64,000 nt of DNA from Segatella copri DSM 18205. GTDB taxonomy: Bacteria; Bacteroidota; Bacteroidia; Bacteroidales; Bacteroidaceae. The position numbers and the translations under genes were made by a program. The DNA lies in contig NZ_CP102288.1 of NCBI RefSeq assembly GCF_025151535.1, positions 3,047,501-3,111,500 on the forward strand, in the 5' to 3' direction. Under the pieces are notes generated by a model. That model made no database searches. It was not told the origin of the DNA and saw only the letters and a program-made list of their open reading frames with translations. Positions 35,245 to 43,445 of this stretch are shown in pieces (the stretch's first letter is position 1; each line of letters begins with the position of its first letter).

Positions 35245-36138
35245 CTATACGTTATAATCTTTAGTTATGAACCTCTTGAATGTCTGCTGGAGTTTAGCGG
35301 TCTCGCCTCTCTTCTCAACAAATAGAAATTCTCGTTCCATCTTCAGATTCTCAATTTCCAGAACCTTGAATACTTGTTCATAGATACTCCTGTAGATGGC
35401 TCTTATGCTGATGATACCCATGCTTAAGGAATGTTCCACGAAATGCTTGATGCCCTCTGTGGTTCCCAGATTCATCTCAATGTTCAGATCAGAAAGAGCA
35501 ATGCCGTTTTCCTGCAGGGCTTTTTGGATGACATCCAAGGTTCCGGAACCTAATTCACGCAGTACAATCGGTGTCTGCCTGAGAAGATTCAAAGAAATCT
35601 CATCTTGCTGGGCTAGGGGATTGGAACAATGTACGAACGCCACCAGCTCATCTTTCATGAAAGGAGTGTATTTAAAGGTGGGCTGCCGCTTGATGCCTTC
35701 CACCATACCCAGATCTATCCTTCCTGCAGCAAGCGCATCCTCTATCTCATGAGAATTTCCGCTGAGCAGGGTAAGACGAATGTCGGGATATAGTTTCCTG
35801 AATTCAGCAATCAGTTCGGGGAGAACATATTGTGAGATGGTGGTACTGGCTCCGATGCGCAGTTCGCCACCAGATTTCTCTGTGAGCTTCTTCATGTCGA
35901 AATCGAGATTCTGATAGGCATCGATAATCTTGCAGGCATGGTCAAGCATAAGTTGTCCGGCACGGGTGAGCTGGATGCGATTGCCGATTCTGTCGAACAG
36001 TTGCACCCCATATTCCTTTTCAAGCTCTTGTATGTGCTTGCTGATGGCAGGCTGACTGATGAACAGTTCGTTGGCAGCCTTAGTGAAACTCAGGAGTGTA
36101 GCCACACTTCTGAAAACTTTCAGTCTTGTATCTATCAT
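35245..36138 (-). CDS. LysR-type transcriptional regulator (YeiE-like)
   Basis: A 297-residue LysR protein. The N-terminal helix-turn-helix is LKVFRSVATLLSFTKAANEL with FISQPAISKHIQELEKEYGV (about 5-50). A substrate-binding domain follows, with GELRIGASTTISQYVLPELI near 90-110. ATG 36138 is chosen because the LysR domain begins right there and the -7 box at 36203-36210 lies upstream. The longer frame from 36174 adds twelve residues without homology. The adjacent yeiH-like exporter is its probable target, by analogy with YeiE. The inducer is unknown, with sulfite or sulfate possible. Confidence 0.88.
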   Translation of the reverse strand: MIDTRLKVFRSVATLLSFTKAANELFISQPAISKHIQELEKEYGVQLFDRIGNRIQLTRAGQLMLDHACKIIDAYQNLDFDMKKLTEKSGGELRIGASTTISQYVLPELIAEFRKLYPDIRLTLLSGNSHEIEDALAAGRIDLGMVEGIKRQPTFKYTPFMKDELVAFVHCSNPLAQQDEISLNLLRQTPIVLRELGSGTLDVIQKALQENGIALSDLNIEMNLGTTEGIKHFVEHSLSMGIISIRAIYRSIYEQVFKVLEIENLKMEREFLFVEKRGETAKLQQTFKRFITKDYNV

Positions 36139-36202
36139 TGTATGTTCCTTTGTTATTTCAAAAATCCTCGTCAATATGATGCCGAGTGCAGCAAATCTTC
36201 TG

Positions 36203-36210
36203 CAAAGATA
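36203..36210 (-). promoter_or_regulatory. -7 box of the LysR gene
   Basis: TATCTTTG on the minus strand, 65 bp before the chosen ATG. The -33 region is poor. Confidence 0.4.
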
Positions 36211-36287
36211 ACAAAATTCTAGAAATCACTCACTGGTTTCGCCTAAAAATAGTAACTTTGCATCCAACAAAAAGAAACCAAAGACAT

Positions 36288-36623
36288 TATGAACATTAAG
36301 AATATCCATTTGGCCTAAGCCATCATCGTATCAGTCTATGGTAACAGAGCCTACCTCATGAGACTTTTCCAATTGTCAAGAAGGTACATGCCCGCCTTTT
36401 AGACATGTTTGATGGGATTGTAGTAAGTGGGGAAGAGAAGATGGTGAAACCGAATCCGGAGATTTATCAGCTATTATTAAATCGCTATCACCTCCAGGCT
36501 TCGGAGAGCATTTTCATTGATGATAGGCCAGCGAATGTAGAAGAAGCCAATCATGTGGGTATTCATGGCAACCTTTTCAAGGGAAGCTTGGACTTGAAGC
36601 TGCAAGTAGGTGCTTGCCTTTGA
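36288..36623 (+). pseudogene. HAD-superfamily hydrolase remnant
   Basis: The segment from 36345 reads HETFPIVKKVHARLLDMFDG, then VVSGEEKMVKPNPEIYQLLL and ESIFIDDRPANVEEANHVG. These are the conserved lysine (KPNPEIY) and acidic (FIDDRPANVE) motifs of HAD subfamily IA. The N-terminal half, with the nucleophilic DxD motif, is missing. Upstream, ATG 36288 opens only nine codons before TAA. A -7 box TAACTTTG lies at 36253-36260, so the gene once had its own promoter. Confidence 0.7.
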
Positions 36624-36791
36624 TTTGATAACTATGATAATGGCTAGCAGGAGAGTAATACCCATCAAGGCACAGCTGGTATCCTGTATGGTAGAAGAAC
36701 GGTCACCCACATTGATTGGTATGTCAAATAGTTCGGGTGCAATGTAGATGCTCTTGCTTTCTGTCTCTGTTGTCTGGAAGCGTTTGAGCAT
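36624..36791. other. Unassigned stretch between two gene remnants
   Basis: On the minus strand a frame contains a hydrophobic segment (ALMGITLLLAIIIVI), but its ends run into the two neighbouring remnants and no family was recognised. Probably debris. Confidence 0.3.
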
Positions 36792-36879
36792 GGTCCATGG
36801 AGCTGGCCGTATCATGAGCCGAACTGAAGCTGTAAAGACACTCAATTTAGCGGAGGAAATCCATAAGCTGGACCACTAG
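36792..36879 (+). pseudogene. C-terminal remnant of an RtcB-type RNA ligase
   Basis: The frame ending at TAG 36877-36879 reads HGAGRIMSRTEAVKTLNLAE and then EIHKLDH. HGAGRxMSRxxA is the signature around the guanylylated histidine of RtcB RNA ligases. Nothing upstream in this frame continues the family, so only the end of the gene remains. Confidence 0.6.
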
Positions 36880-36982
36880 TGTCCCGTTAAAACGAGACGA
36901 TTATTAAATAAATTATTAATACTCAAAAGTTTACGGACTTTTTATAGCGTACTCAGTATTGTAGTCAGAACGAATGTCTCTT

Positions 36983-38047
36983 TCAGATGCTGGCTCTATC
37001 CAAGAGTTCCCGGTATTTAGCTACAGCATCCGAAATCTCGCTTATTTTGATAAATTCATCGGCAGAATGGGAGCGGGAAGATTCGCCAGGACCCAGTTTG
37101 AACGAAGGGAAGTGCATCAGAGCCTGGTCGCTGAGGGTAGGACTGCCGAATGGCTTCATGCCCATGGCTACACATTTCCTGATAAGAGGATGCGCTGGGT
37201 CGATGCGGGATGACTTCAGACGGAAACTGTGGGCCTTCACCTCGCTCTTCAGGTGCTGGCAGATAAACTTGTAAACCTCCTCGTTGTCATAGAACTCGTT
37301 GGTGCGGATATCCACAAGCATCGTACACTTATCCGGAATCACATTGTGCTGGGTTCCGGCATTCACTACGGTAAGCGTCATCTTGGTAGGTCCCAGGAAC
37401 TCGCTTACCTTCTCAAACTTATAGTCACGAATCCATCGCATATCATCCAATGCCTCGTAGATAGCGTTTACTCCCTCGTTGCGGGCAGCATGACCGCTCT
37501 TTCCGTGAGCAATCACATCCAGCACCATCAGTCCCTTTTCGGCAACAGCCGGGTTCATGCCGGTAGGTTCACCTACGATGGCAAGGTCGATATGCGGAAG
37601 CAAAGGCAGGGCACGGGTGATGCCATCCTTTCCCGACACCTCTTCTTCGGCGGATGCCAGATAGATAAGATTATACTGCTGAGGCTTTGCGGTCAGCATT
37701 CTGAATATCTGGAGGAGCGAACAGAGTCCGCCGCCGCAATCGTTGCTGCCCAAGCCGTAAAGTACACCCTCTTCAACATCCGGTGAAAACGGGTTGCGTG
37801 TCCATGAAGCTACAGGCTTCACGGTATCGATGTGAGCGTTGAGCAGCAGGGTAGGTCGGCTCTCATCGTAATGAGGGTCGATAATCCAGATGTTGTTCGC
37901 CTCACGATGAGGTTCGAACCCATATTTGCGGATGGTCTGCTCCATGATGTCGGCAGCCTCCTTCTCGTTTCTGCTTACAGATGGGGTGGCGATGAGCTTT
38001 TTCAGCAAATCCACGGCATCGCTAACATATTCTTCTTGTGTCATCAT
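36983..38047 (-). CDS. M20 family metallopeptidase/deacylase (ArgE/DapE-like)
   Basis: A 354-residue cytoplasmic zinc amidohydrolase. The first metal motif is LLLNAHIDTV near 71-80. The bridging aspartate lies in YGLGSNDCGGGLCSLL near 98-113. The general-base region is YLASAEEEVSGKDG near 134-147, and EPTGMNPAVAEKGLM comes near 158. Bacteroidota proteins of this kind are often the arginine-pathway deacylase that removes succinyl or acetyl groups (ArgE or ArgE'). No other arginine gene is nearby, so the substrate is left open. It diverges from the acyl-CoA synthetase gene. Confidence 0.85.
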   Translation of the reverse strand: MMTQEEYVSDAVDLLKKLIATPSVSRNEKEAADIMEQTIRKYGFEPHREANNIWIIDPHYDESRPTLLLNAHIDTVKPVASWTRNPFSPDVEEGVLYGLGSNDCGGGLCSLLQIFRMLTAKPQQYNLIYLASAEEEVSGKDGITRALPLLPHIDLAIVGEPTGMNPAVAEKGLMVLDVIAHGKSGHAARNEGVNAIYEALDDMRWIRDYKFEKVSEFLGPTKMTLTVVNAGTQHNVIPDKCTMLVDIRTNEFYDNEEVYKFICQHLKSEVKAHSFRLKSSRIDPAHPLIRKCVAMGMKPFGSPTLSDQALMHFPSFKLGPGESSRSHSADEFIKISEISDAVAKYRELLDRASI

Positions 38048-38073
38048 AATCTCTCTATTTTTTGATTTTGGGG

Positions 38074-38081
38074 CAAAGATA
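38074..38081 (-). promoter_or_regulatory. -7 box of the M20 gene
   Basis: TATCTTTG on the minus strand, 26 bp before the ATG. Confidence 0.45.
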
Positions 38082-38122
38082 CGAAAAAAAGAGCAGATAA
38101 AGTGGAAAAAATATCTTTTTAT

Positions 38123-38153
38123 TTTGTGTTCTTGACAAATTCTATTATCTTTG
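38123..38153 (+). promoter_or_regulatory. Promoter of the acyl-CoA synthetase gene
   Basis: TTTG at 38123-38126 and TATCTTTG at 38146-38153, 19 bp apart. Predicted start near 38156, giving a leader of about 21 nt to ATG 38177. This excludes the longer frame that starts at 38102. Confidence 0.7.
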
Positions 38154-38176
38154 CATCAGAATATAAATATAAGCTT

Positions 38177-39985
38177 ATGCAGATTAATAGTCATCTTTCG
38201 GTACTGGTACATGATCTCGCCAAGAAATGGGGAGAGAAAACTGCTTTAACTTTCAGAAAGTTTGGCAGCGACCAGTGGCAATCGGTTTCATTCAACCTCT
38301 TTTCCTTAAGAGTGAAACAAGTGAGCAATGCCCTCCTGAATCTTGGGGCTAAACCTCTTGACAAAATCGCTGTCTTCTCGCAGAACTGTGTGCATTATCT
38401 GTACACCGACTTCGGTGCGTACGGTATCAGGGTAACCTCTGTGCCTTTCTATGCCAACAGTAGCGAGCAGCAGATTCAATATATGATTAATGATGCGCAG
38501 ATTCGCTTCCTCTTTGTTGGCGAACAGGAGCAGTATGACAAGGCTCACCGTATCTTTGCCCTCTGTCCTTCTCTGGAACGTATCATCATCTTCGATTCCA
38601 GCGTGCGCATCAGTACACACGATCCTGCTGCCCTCTATTTCAAGGACTTCCTGAAGTTGGGAGAGAATCTTCCTCGCCAGACGGAGGTAGAGGAACTCTA
38701 CAAGCAGGCAAGTATGGATGATTTGGCTAATATCCTCTATACCAGTGGAACAACTGGAGATAGCAAGGGCGTGATGCTGACTTATAGCCAGTATTATGCT
38801 GCTTTGAAGGCAAACGATGAGTGCATTCCTGTTACCGAAAAGGACCGTGTCATCGACTTCCTTCCATTCACCCATATCTTTGAGCGTGGATGGGCATATC
38901 TCTGCTTGAGCGAAGGTGCCGAACTCATCATCAATACTTATCCTCATGAAATTCAGGAGAGTATGAGAGAGATGCATCCTACCTGTATGTGTAGTGTGCC
39001 ACGTTTCTGGGAGAAGGTGTATATCGCCGTAAAGGCAAAGATGGATGATGCCGGTCCTATCCAGAAGAAACTCTTCTACCATGCCTTGGCGGTAGGAAAG
39101 AAGCGGAATATAGAATATCTGGCAAACTGCAAGCGCCCTCCTCTGGCATTGGAGTTGGAATATAAGATTATCAACAAGACTGTTTTGAGCATGGTTCGCA
39201 AGCAGTTGGGTTTGGAAAAACCGAATATCTTCCCTACAGCGGGTGCTTATGTAAGTCCGGAAGTAGAGGAGTTTGTACATGCCATCGGTATCAATATGGT
39301 GGTGGGTTATGGTCTGACCGAGAGTCTTGCCACCGTATCTTGTGATCATCTCGACAAGAAACGCAGTCTGGGTTCTGTAGGTCGCCCTATCTCCTGCATT
39401 CAGGTAAAGATAGGTGAGGATAATGAGGTGCTCCTCAAGGGTCCTACCATCACTCCGGGCTATTATCATCGTGATACCACCAATGCGAAGGCATTCGACA
39501 AGGATGGATTCTTCCATACCGGTGATGCCGGCTACTTGAAGGATGGCGAGCTTTATCTCACCGAGCGTATCAAGGACCTGTTCAAGACATCCAACGGTAA
39601 GTATATCGCTCCGCAGCAGGTAGAATCGTTGCTCCTGGTAGATAAGTTTATCGATCAGGTGGCTGTTATTGCCGACCAGCGCAAGTTCGTATCAGCCCTC
39701 GTCGTTCCAGAGTTCCGTCTCGTGGAGGACTGGGCACGTGAGCATCATATCGCCTTCACCTGCCGTGAAGACCTGTGTGCTAACGAGAAGGTGCAGAAGA
39801 TGCTGATGGACCGTATCCAGATTCTCCAGCAAAATCTGGCTTATTATGAGCAGATTAAGCGCATTACCCTCCTGGCTCACCACTTCTCTATGGAGTCGGG
39901 TGAGTTGACCAATACCTTGAAGATTCGCCGCCCTATCATCAACAAGAACTACAAGGCGGAGATTGACAAGATGTATGAGGAGTAA
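38177..39985 (+). CDS. Long-chain fatty acid--CoA ligase (AMP-forming)
   Basis: A 602-residue ANL-superfamily enzyme that activates fatty acids through acyl-AMP to acyl-CoA. The P-loop is ILYTSGTTGDSKGVMLTYSQ (about 187-206). FLPFTHIFERGWAY follows near 232, and the A5 motif is VVGYGLTESLATVS near 375. The A7-A8 region is FFHTGDAGYLKDGELYLTER near 444-463, with IKDLFKTSNGKYIAPQQVE after it. Such FadD/FAA-type proteins are membrane associated. The gene has its own promoter, and prfB follows after a heptanucleotide repeat. Confidence 0.93.
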   Translation: MQINSHLSVLVHDLAKKWGEKTALTFRKFGSDQWQSVSFNLFSLRVKQVSNALLNLGAKPLDKIAVFSQNCVHYLYTDFGAYGIRVTSVPFYANSSEQQIQYMINDAQIRFLFVGEQEQYDKAHRIFALCPSLERIIIFDSSVRISTHDPAALYFKDFLKLGENLPRQTEVEELYKQASMDDLANILYTSGTTGDSKGVMLTYSQYYAALKANDECIPVTEKDRVIDFLPFTHIFERGWAYLCLSEGAELIINTYPHEIQESMREMHPTCMCSVPRFWEKVYIAVKAKMDDAGPIQKKLFYHALAVGKKRNIEYLANCKRPPLALELEYKIINKTVLSMVRKQLGLEKPNIFPTAGAYVSPEVEEFVHAIGINMVVGYGLTESLATVSCDHLDKKRSLGSVGRPISCIQVKIGEDNEVLLKGPTITPGYYHRDTTNAKAFDKDGFFHTGDAGYLKDGELYLTERIKDLFKTSNGKYIAPQQVESLLLVDKFIDQVAVIADQRKFVSALVVPEFRLVEDWAREHHIAFTCREDLCANEKVQKMLMDRIQILQQNLAYYEQIKRITLLAHHFSMESGELTNTLKIRRPIINKNYKAEIDKMYEE

Positions 39986-39989
39986 TCAT

Positions 39990-40016
39990 AAAGTTTAAAG
40001 TTTAAAGTTCAAAGTT
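39990..40016 (+). repeat. AAAGTTT heptanucleotide tandem repeat before prfB
   Basis: Units AAAGTTT, AAAGTTT, AAAGTTC and AAAGTT run head to tail and end one base before the prfB ATG (40018). The repeat fills nearly the whole intergenic gap, so copy-number changes would alter the prfB leader. Confidence 0.8.
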
Positions 40017-40017
40017 A

Positions 40018-41145
40018 ATGATTACAGCTGACCAGTTGAAGGATGTGATGGACAGAGCTGATGCTCTGCATCACTATCTCAATATAGACCAGAAGAAAGT
40101 AGAATTCGAAGAGGAGCAGCTCCGCACCCAGGCTCCTGACTTTTGGGAAGACCCGAAGTATGCTCAGGAGCAGATGAAGAAGGTGAAGGGCATCCAGAAA
40201 TGGCTCGACGGTTATAAGACCGTACGTCTTTATGCCGATGAACTGCAGCTTGCCTTCGATTTCTATAAAGATGAAATGGTGACTGAGGAAGAGGTGGATG
40301 CCGATTATGCCAAGGCGATCAAAGCCATCGAAGACCTGGAGTTGAAGAACATGCTTCGTCAGAAGGAAGATCCGATGGACTGCGTGCTCAAGATTAATTC
40401 CGGTGCTGGTGGTACAGAAAGTCAGGACTGGGCACAGATGCTGATGCGTATGTATATGCGCTGGTCAGAGGCTCATGGCTACAAGGTTACCATCACCGAT
40501 ATGCAGGAAGGCGATGAGGCTGGTATCAAGAGCGTGACCATGACCATTGAGGGTGGCGAGTACGCTTATGGTTATCTGAAGAGCGAGAACGGTGTGCACC
40601 GACTGGTGCGTGTTTCTCCTTTCAATGCCCAGGGCAAGCGAATGACCAGTTTCGCCAGTGTCTTCGTAACTCCGCTGGTAGATGATACCATCGAGGTATA
40701 TGTCGACCCAGCCAAGCTCTCTTGGGATACCTTCCGTTCGAGTGGTGCCGGTGGTCAGAATGTGAATAAGGTGGAATCCGGTGTTCGTCTGCGTTATTGG
40801 TATACTGATCCTGATACCGGCGAGGAAGAAGAAATCCTCATCGAGAACACCGAGACCCGTGACCAGCCAAAGAACCGTGCCAAAGCCCTGTTGCTCTTGA
40901 AGAGCCAACTCTACGACCGCGCCATGAAGAAGCGTCTGGAGGCCAAGGCTAAGATTGAGGCCGGTAAGAAGAAGATAGAGTGGGGAAGCCAGATTAGAAG
41001 TTATGTCTTCGACGACCGTCGTGTGAAAGACCACCGTACCAACTATCAGACATCGGATGTAGATGGCGTGATGGACGGCAAGATAGATGATTTCATCAAG
41101 GCATACCTGATGGAGTTCCCAACGAATGATGACGAACAACAATAA
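40018..41145 (+). CDS. prfB: Peptide chain release factor 2
   Basis: Recognises UGA and UAA stop codons and triggers peptide release. The SPF recognition tripeptide lies in VRVSPFNAQG near 198-207, and the GGQ catalytic motif is in SSGAGGQNVNKVESG near 243-257. The frame is uninterrupted over 375 residues. At the place of the usual programmed frameshift (ALHHYLNID, residues 17-25) there is no in-frame TGA, so autoregulation by frameshifting is absent. It is followed by a 49-residue membrane protein and a CYTH protein in one probable operon. Confidence 0.97.
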   Translation: MITADQLKDVMDRADALHHYLNIDQKKVEFEEEQLRTQAPDFWEDPKYAQEQMKKVKGIQKWLDGYKTVRLYADELQLAFDFYKDEMVTEEEVDADYAKAIKAIEDLELKNMLRQKEDPMDCVLKINSGAGGTESQDWAQMLMRMYMRWSEAHGYKVTITDMQEGDEAGIKSVTMTIEGGEYAYGYLKSENGVHRLVRVSPFNAQGKRMTSFASVFVTPLVDDTIEVYVDPAKLSWDTFRSSGAGGQNVNKVESGVRLRYWYTDPDTGEEEEILIENTETRDQPKNRAKALLLLKSQLYDRAMKKRLEAKAKIEAGKKKIEWGSQIRSYVFDDRRVKDHRTNYQTSDVDGVMDGKIDDFIKAYLMEFPTNDDEQQ

Positions 41146-41166
41146 TAATCTAAAAAATATACGACT

Positions 41167-41316
41167 ATGAGTGGAAATAAAGACTTAAGAAGAGCCAAAC
41201 ATGAGGCTTATCAGAAGAAACAGGCTGCAAAAGGCGAGAAAATAATCAAGTGGATATTCGGTGGATTGATAGTCCTCGGTATTCTTTTTGCCATCTATGC
41301 AACATCATTAGTATAA
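41167..41316 (+). CDS. Small single-pass membrane protein, 49 residues
   Basis: A short frame from ATG 41167 to TAA 41314-41316. The N-terminal half is hydrophilic and basic (MSGNKDLRRAKHEAYQKKQA). The C-terminal half is one membrane segment (IFGGLIVLGILFAIYA). The stop lies only 4 bp before the CYTH gene start and 21 bp after prfB, so it sits inside that transcription unit. The spacing, composition and clean topology support a real gene. The function is unknown. Confidence 0.7.
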   Translation: MSGNKDLRRAKHEAYQKKQAAKGEKIIKWIFGGLIVLGILFAIYATSLV

Positions 41317-41320
41317 AACA

Positions 41321-41821
41321 ATGAGTGGATTAGAGATAGAAAGAAAATTCCTCGTTAAGAAGGGCGACGCTTATAAAAGCGCCGCCTTTTCTTCTAGTCA
41401 TATCCAGCAGGGATATATTCCTGCCGAGGGGGCTACGGTGCGGGTTCGCACACGGGATGAGAAGGCTTACCTTACTATTAAGGGCAAGTCGGTAAATGGC
41501 GGCATGACCCGCTATGAGTTTGAAAAGGAGATAACGATGGACGAGGCGCAGCATCTTCTGCAACTTTGTCAGGGTGGCGTCATCGATAAGCGTCGCTATC
41601 TTGTGAAAAGTGGCAGTCATACCTTCGAGGTAGATGAGTTCTATGGCGATAATGAAGGTCTGGTCATGGCAGAGGTGGAGTTGGCTAGCGAGACCGAAGC
41701 CTATGAGAAACCTGATTTCATCGGTATGGAGGTAACAGGCGACAAGCGATTCTACAATTCGCATCTCTTGGGCAATCCTTTCTCGAAGTGGCGTGATACC
41801 TTGCCGGCTGAATATCGTTAG
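41321..41821 (+). CDS. CYTH domain protein (probable triphosphatase)
   Basis: A 166-residue CYTH/triphosphate tunnel metalloenzyme. The signature EIERKFLV occurs at residues 5-12. Charged tunnel residues alternate through TVRVRTRDEKAYLTIKGK (about 40-57), YEFEKEI (near 68), KRRYLV (near 90), FEVDEFYGDN and LVMAEVELAS (near 120). Short bacterial members hydrolyse inorganic tripolyphosphate or nucleoside triphosphates, so adenylate cyclase activity is unlikely. It lies 4 bp after the small membrane protein. The physiological substrate is unknown. Confidence 0.9.
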   Translation: MSGLEIERKFLVKKGDAYKSAAFSSSHIQQGYIPAEGATVRVRTRDEKAYLTIKGKSVNGGMTRYEFEKEITMDEAQHLLQLCQGGVIDKRRYLVKSGSHTFEVDEFYGDNEGLVMAEVELASETEAYEKPDFIGMEVTGDKRFYNSHLLGNPFSKWRDTLPAEYR

Positions 41822-41932
41822 AAAATGTATCGAAAAAATCATTTCTGCGTCCTAAAACAGACTAAATTGCATAAATATTACTAAATTTGTGTTTTTGCTT
41901 TCAAATAATTCATTTATTTCAGAATTATTTTA

Positions 41933-41940
41933 TAATTTTG
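41933..41940 (+). promoter_or_regulatory. -7 box of the first transporter gene
   Basis: TAATTTTG, 47 bp before the ATG at 41988. Confidence 0.45.
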
Positions 41941-41987
41941 CATGAAGAAAAATTAAAAAATAAGAAATTAGTAATAGAAAGATAGAA

Positions 41988-43352
41988 ATGACTGATTCAA
42001 ATAGAGGAAGTTTTGGTAGCAAGATTGGATTGATTCTTGCTACAGCAGGTGGCGCCGTAGGTTTGGGTAACGTATGGCGCTTTCCTTATATGGCTGGTCA
42101 GGAAGGTGGCGCAGCCTTTATTCTGGTATACATCGGAAGTGTGCTCCTGTTGGGCATTCCATGTATGATTTCTGAGTTTATCATCGGCCGTCATGGTGCC
42201 TCAAATACCGCACGTGCCTATACCAAGCTCTCTAATGGTACGGCATGGAAGTGGGTAGGCTACCTGGAGGTGCTTACCGGTTTCCTGATTACGGGCTATT
42301 ATGCGGTGGTTTCGGGCTGGTGTCTGCAGTATGTTTATGCCAGCATCATGGGCGAACTGCATGGTGACCCTACCTTTGTGGCGAATTACTTCAAGGAGTT
42401 TTCTTCTGATCCTGTGCGTCCGGTTATGTGGACGGTAGCGATATTCCTGATTTGTCATTTCGTGATTATTCATGGTGTGCGCGGCGGTATAGAGAAGGCT
42501 TCTAAGGTGATGATGCCTCTCCTGTTCATCCTGCTTTTGATCATTGTGGTAGCAGCTTGTCTGTTGCCGGATGCAGGTAAGGGCGTGGAGTTCCTGTTGA
42601 AGCCTGATTTCGGAAAGGTAGACAGAAACGTGTTCCTGAATGCCTTGGGACAGTCGTTCTATTCTATGAGTATCGGTATGGGCTGTATCTGTACCTATGC
42701 CTCTTACTTCAGCCGTCAGACCAATCTCTTCAAGAGTGCTTTGCAGATTTCCATCATCGATTTGCTGGTAGCAGTACTGGCTGGTCTGATGATTTTCCCT
42801 GCAGCCTTCTCTGTAGGAGTATCACCGGATAGTGGTCCTTCGCTCATCTTTATCACTTTGCCGAATGTCTTTAATCAGGCGTTTGCATCGTTACCTGTAC
42901 TGGGTTGGATTATCTCGCTGCTCTTCTACGTATTGCTGTCGGTAGCTGCCTTGACTTCGCTGATGTCACTTCATGAGGTGAATACTTCTTTCTTCTACGA
43001 GGAGTTGAAGATCGACCGCAAGAAGGGTGCTACCATCGTTACGGTTTCCTGTGCCATCATCGGAGCCTTCTGTTCGCTCTCTTTGGGTGCAACAGATAAG
43101 CTTTCGTTTTTCGGAAAGGCGCTGTTCGATTGGTTCGACTTTGTTACGGGTCAGATATTCCTTCCTCTGGCAGGATTCCTTACCTGCCTGTTCCTGGGCT
43201 GGTATGTACCTAAGCAGATCGTACAGGATGAGTTTACTAACTGGGGAACCTTGAAGGGCCGTCTCTTCGGTATCTATCTTTTCCTGATTAAGTTCGTTTG
43301 TCCTGTCCTCATCTTCCTGGTATTCCTGAACCAGTTTGGTGTCTTCGGATAA
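41988..43352 (+). CDS. Sodium-dependent transporter (NSS/SNF family), copy 1
   Basis: A 454-residue symporter of the LeuT-like neurotransmitter:sodium family. The opening SFGSKIGLILATAGGAVGLG and NVWRFPYMAGQEGGAAF form the unwound first helix with sodium and substrate ligands. About eleven to twelve membrane segments follow. The TM6 region reads FYSMSIGMGCICTYASYFSR near 225-244. Bacterial members take up amino acids such as tryptophan, tyrosine or leucine, and the substrate here is unknown. The second copy follows after 93 bp, so this looks like a tandem duplication. Confidence 0.94.
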   Translation: MTDSNRGSFGSKIGLILATAGGAVGLGNVWRFPYMAGQEGGAAFILVYIGSVLLLGIPCMISEFIIGRHGASNTARAYTKLSNGTAWKWVGYLEVLTGFLITGYYAVVSGWCLQYVYASIMGELHGDPTFVANYFKEFSSDPVRPVMWTVAIFLICHFVIIHGVRGGIEKASKVMMPLLFILLLIIVVAACLLPDAGKGVEFLLKPDFGKVDRNVFLNALGQSFYSMSIGMGCICTYASYFSRQTNLFKSALQISIIDLLVAVLAGLMIFPAAFSVGVSPDSGPSLIFITLPNVFNQAFASLPVLGWIISLLFYVLLSVAALTSLMSLHEVNTSFFYEELKIDRKKGATIVTVSCAIIGAFCSLSLGATDKLSFFGKALFDWFDFVTGQIFLPLAGFLTCLFLGWYVPKQIVQDEFTNWGTLKGRLFGIYLFLIKFVCPVLIFLVFLNQFGVFG

Positions 43353-43445
43353 AGTATTTGTAATCGGATATAACTATATATAATAAGGTGTAGCATCTGC
43401 CGTTTCGTCGGAAGAAATAAACACTACACATTAAAGATTTAGATA

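Noticed and set aside
36880..36982. GTCCCGTTAAAACGAGAC inverted repeat as an insertion-sequence end
   Set aside because: Only one short hairpin is seen, with no matching partner end or transposase in the window.
38306..39517. 403-codon open frame antisense to the acyl-CoA synthetase
   Set aside because: It lies wholly inside a motif-complete gene on the other strand and shows no domain of its own. It arises from codon composition.
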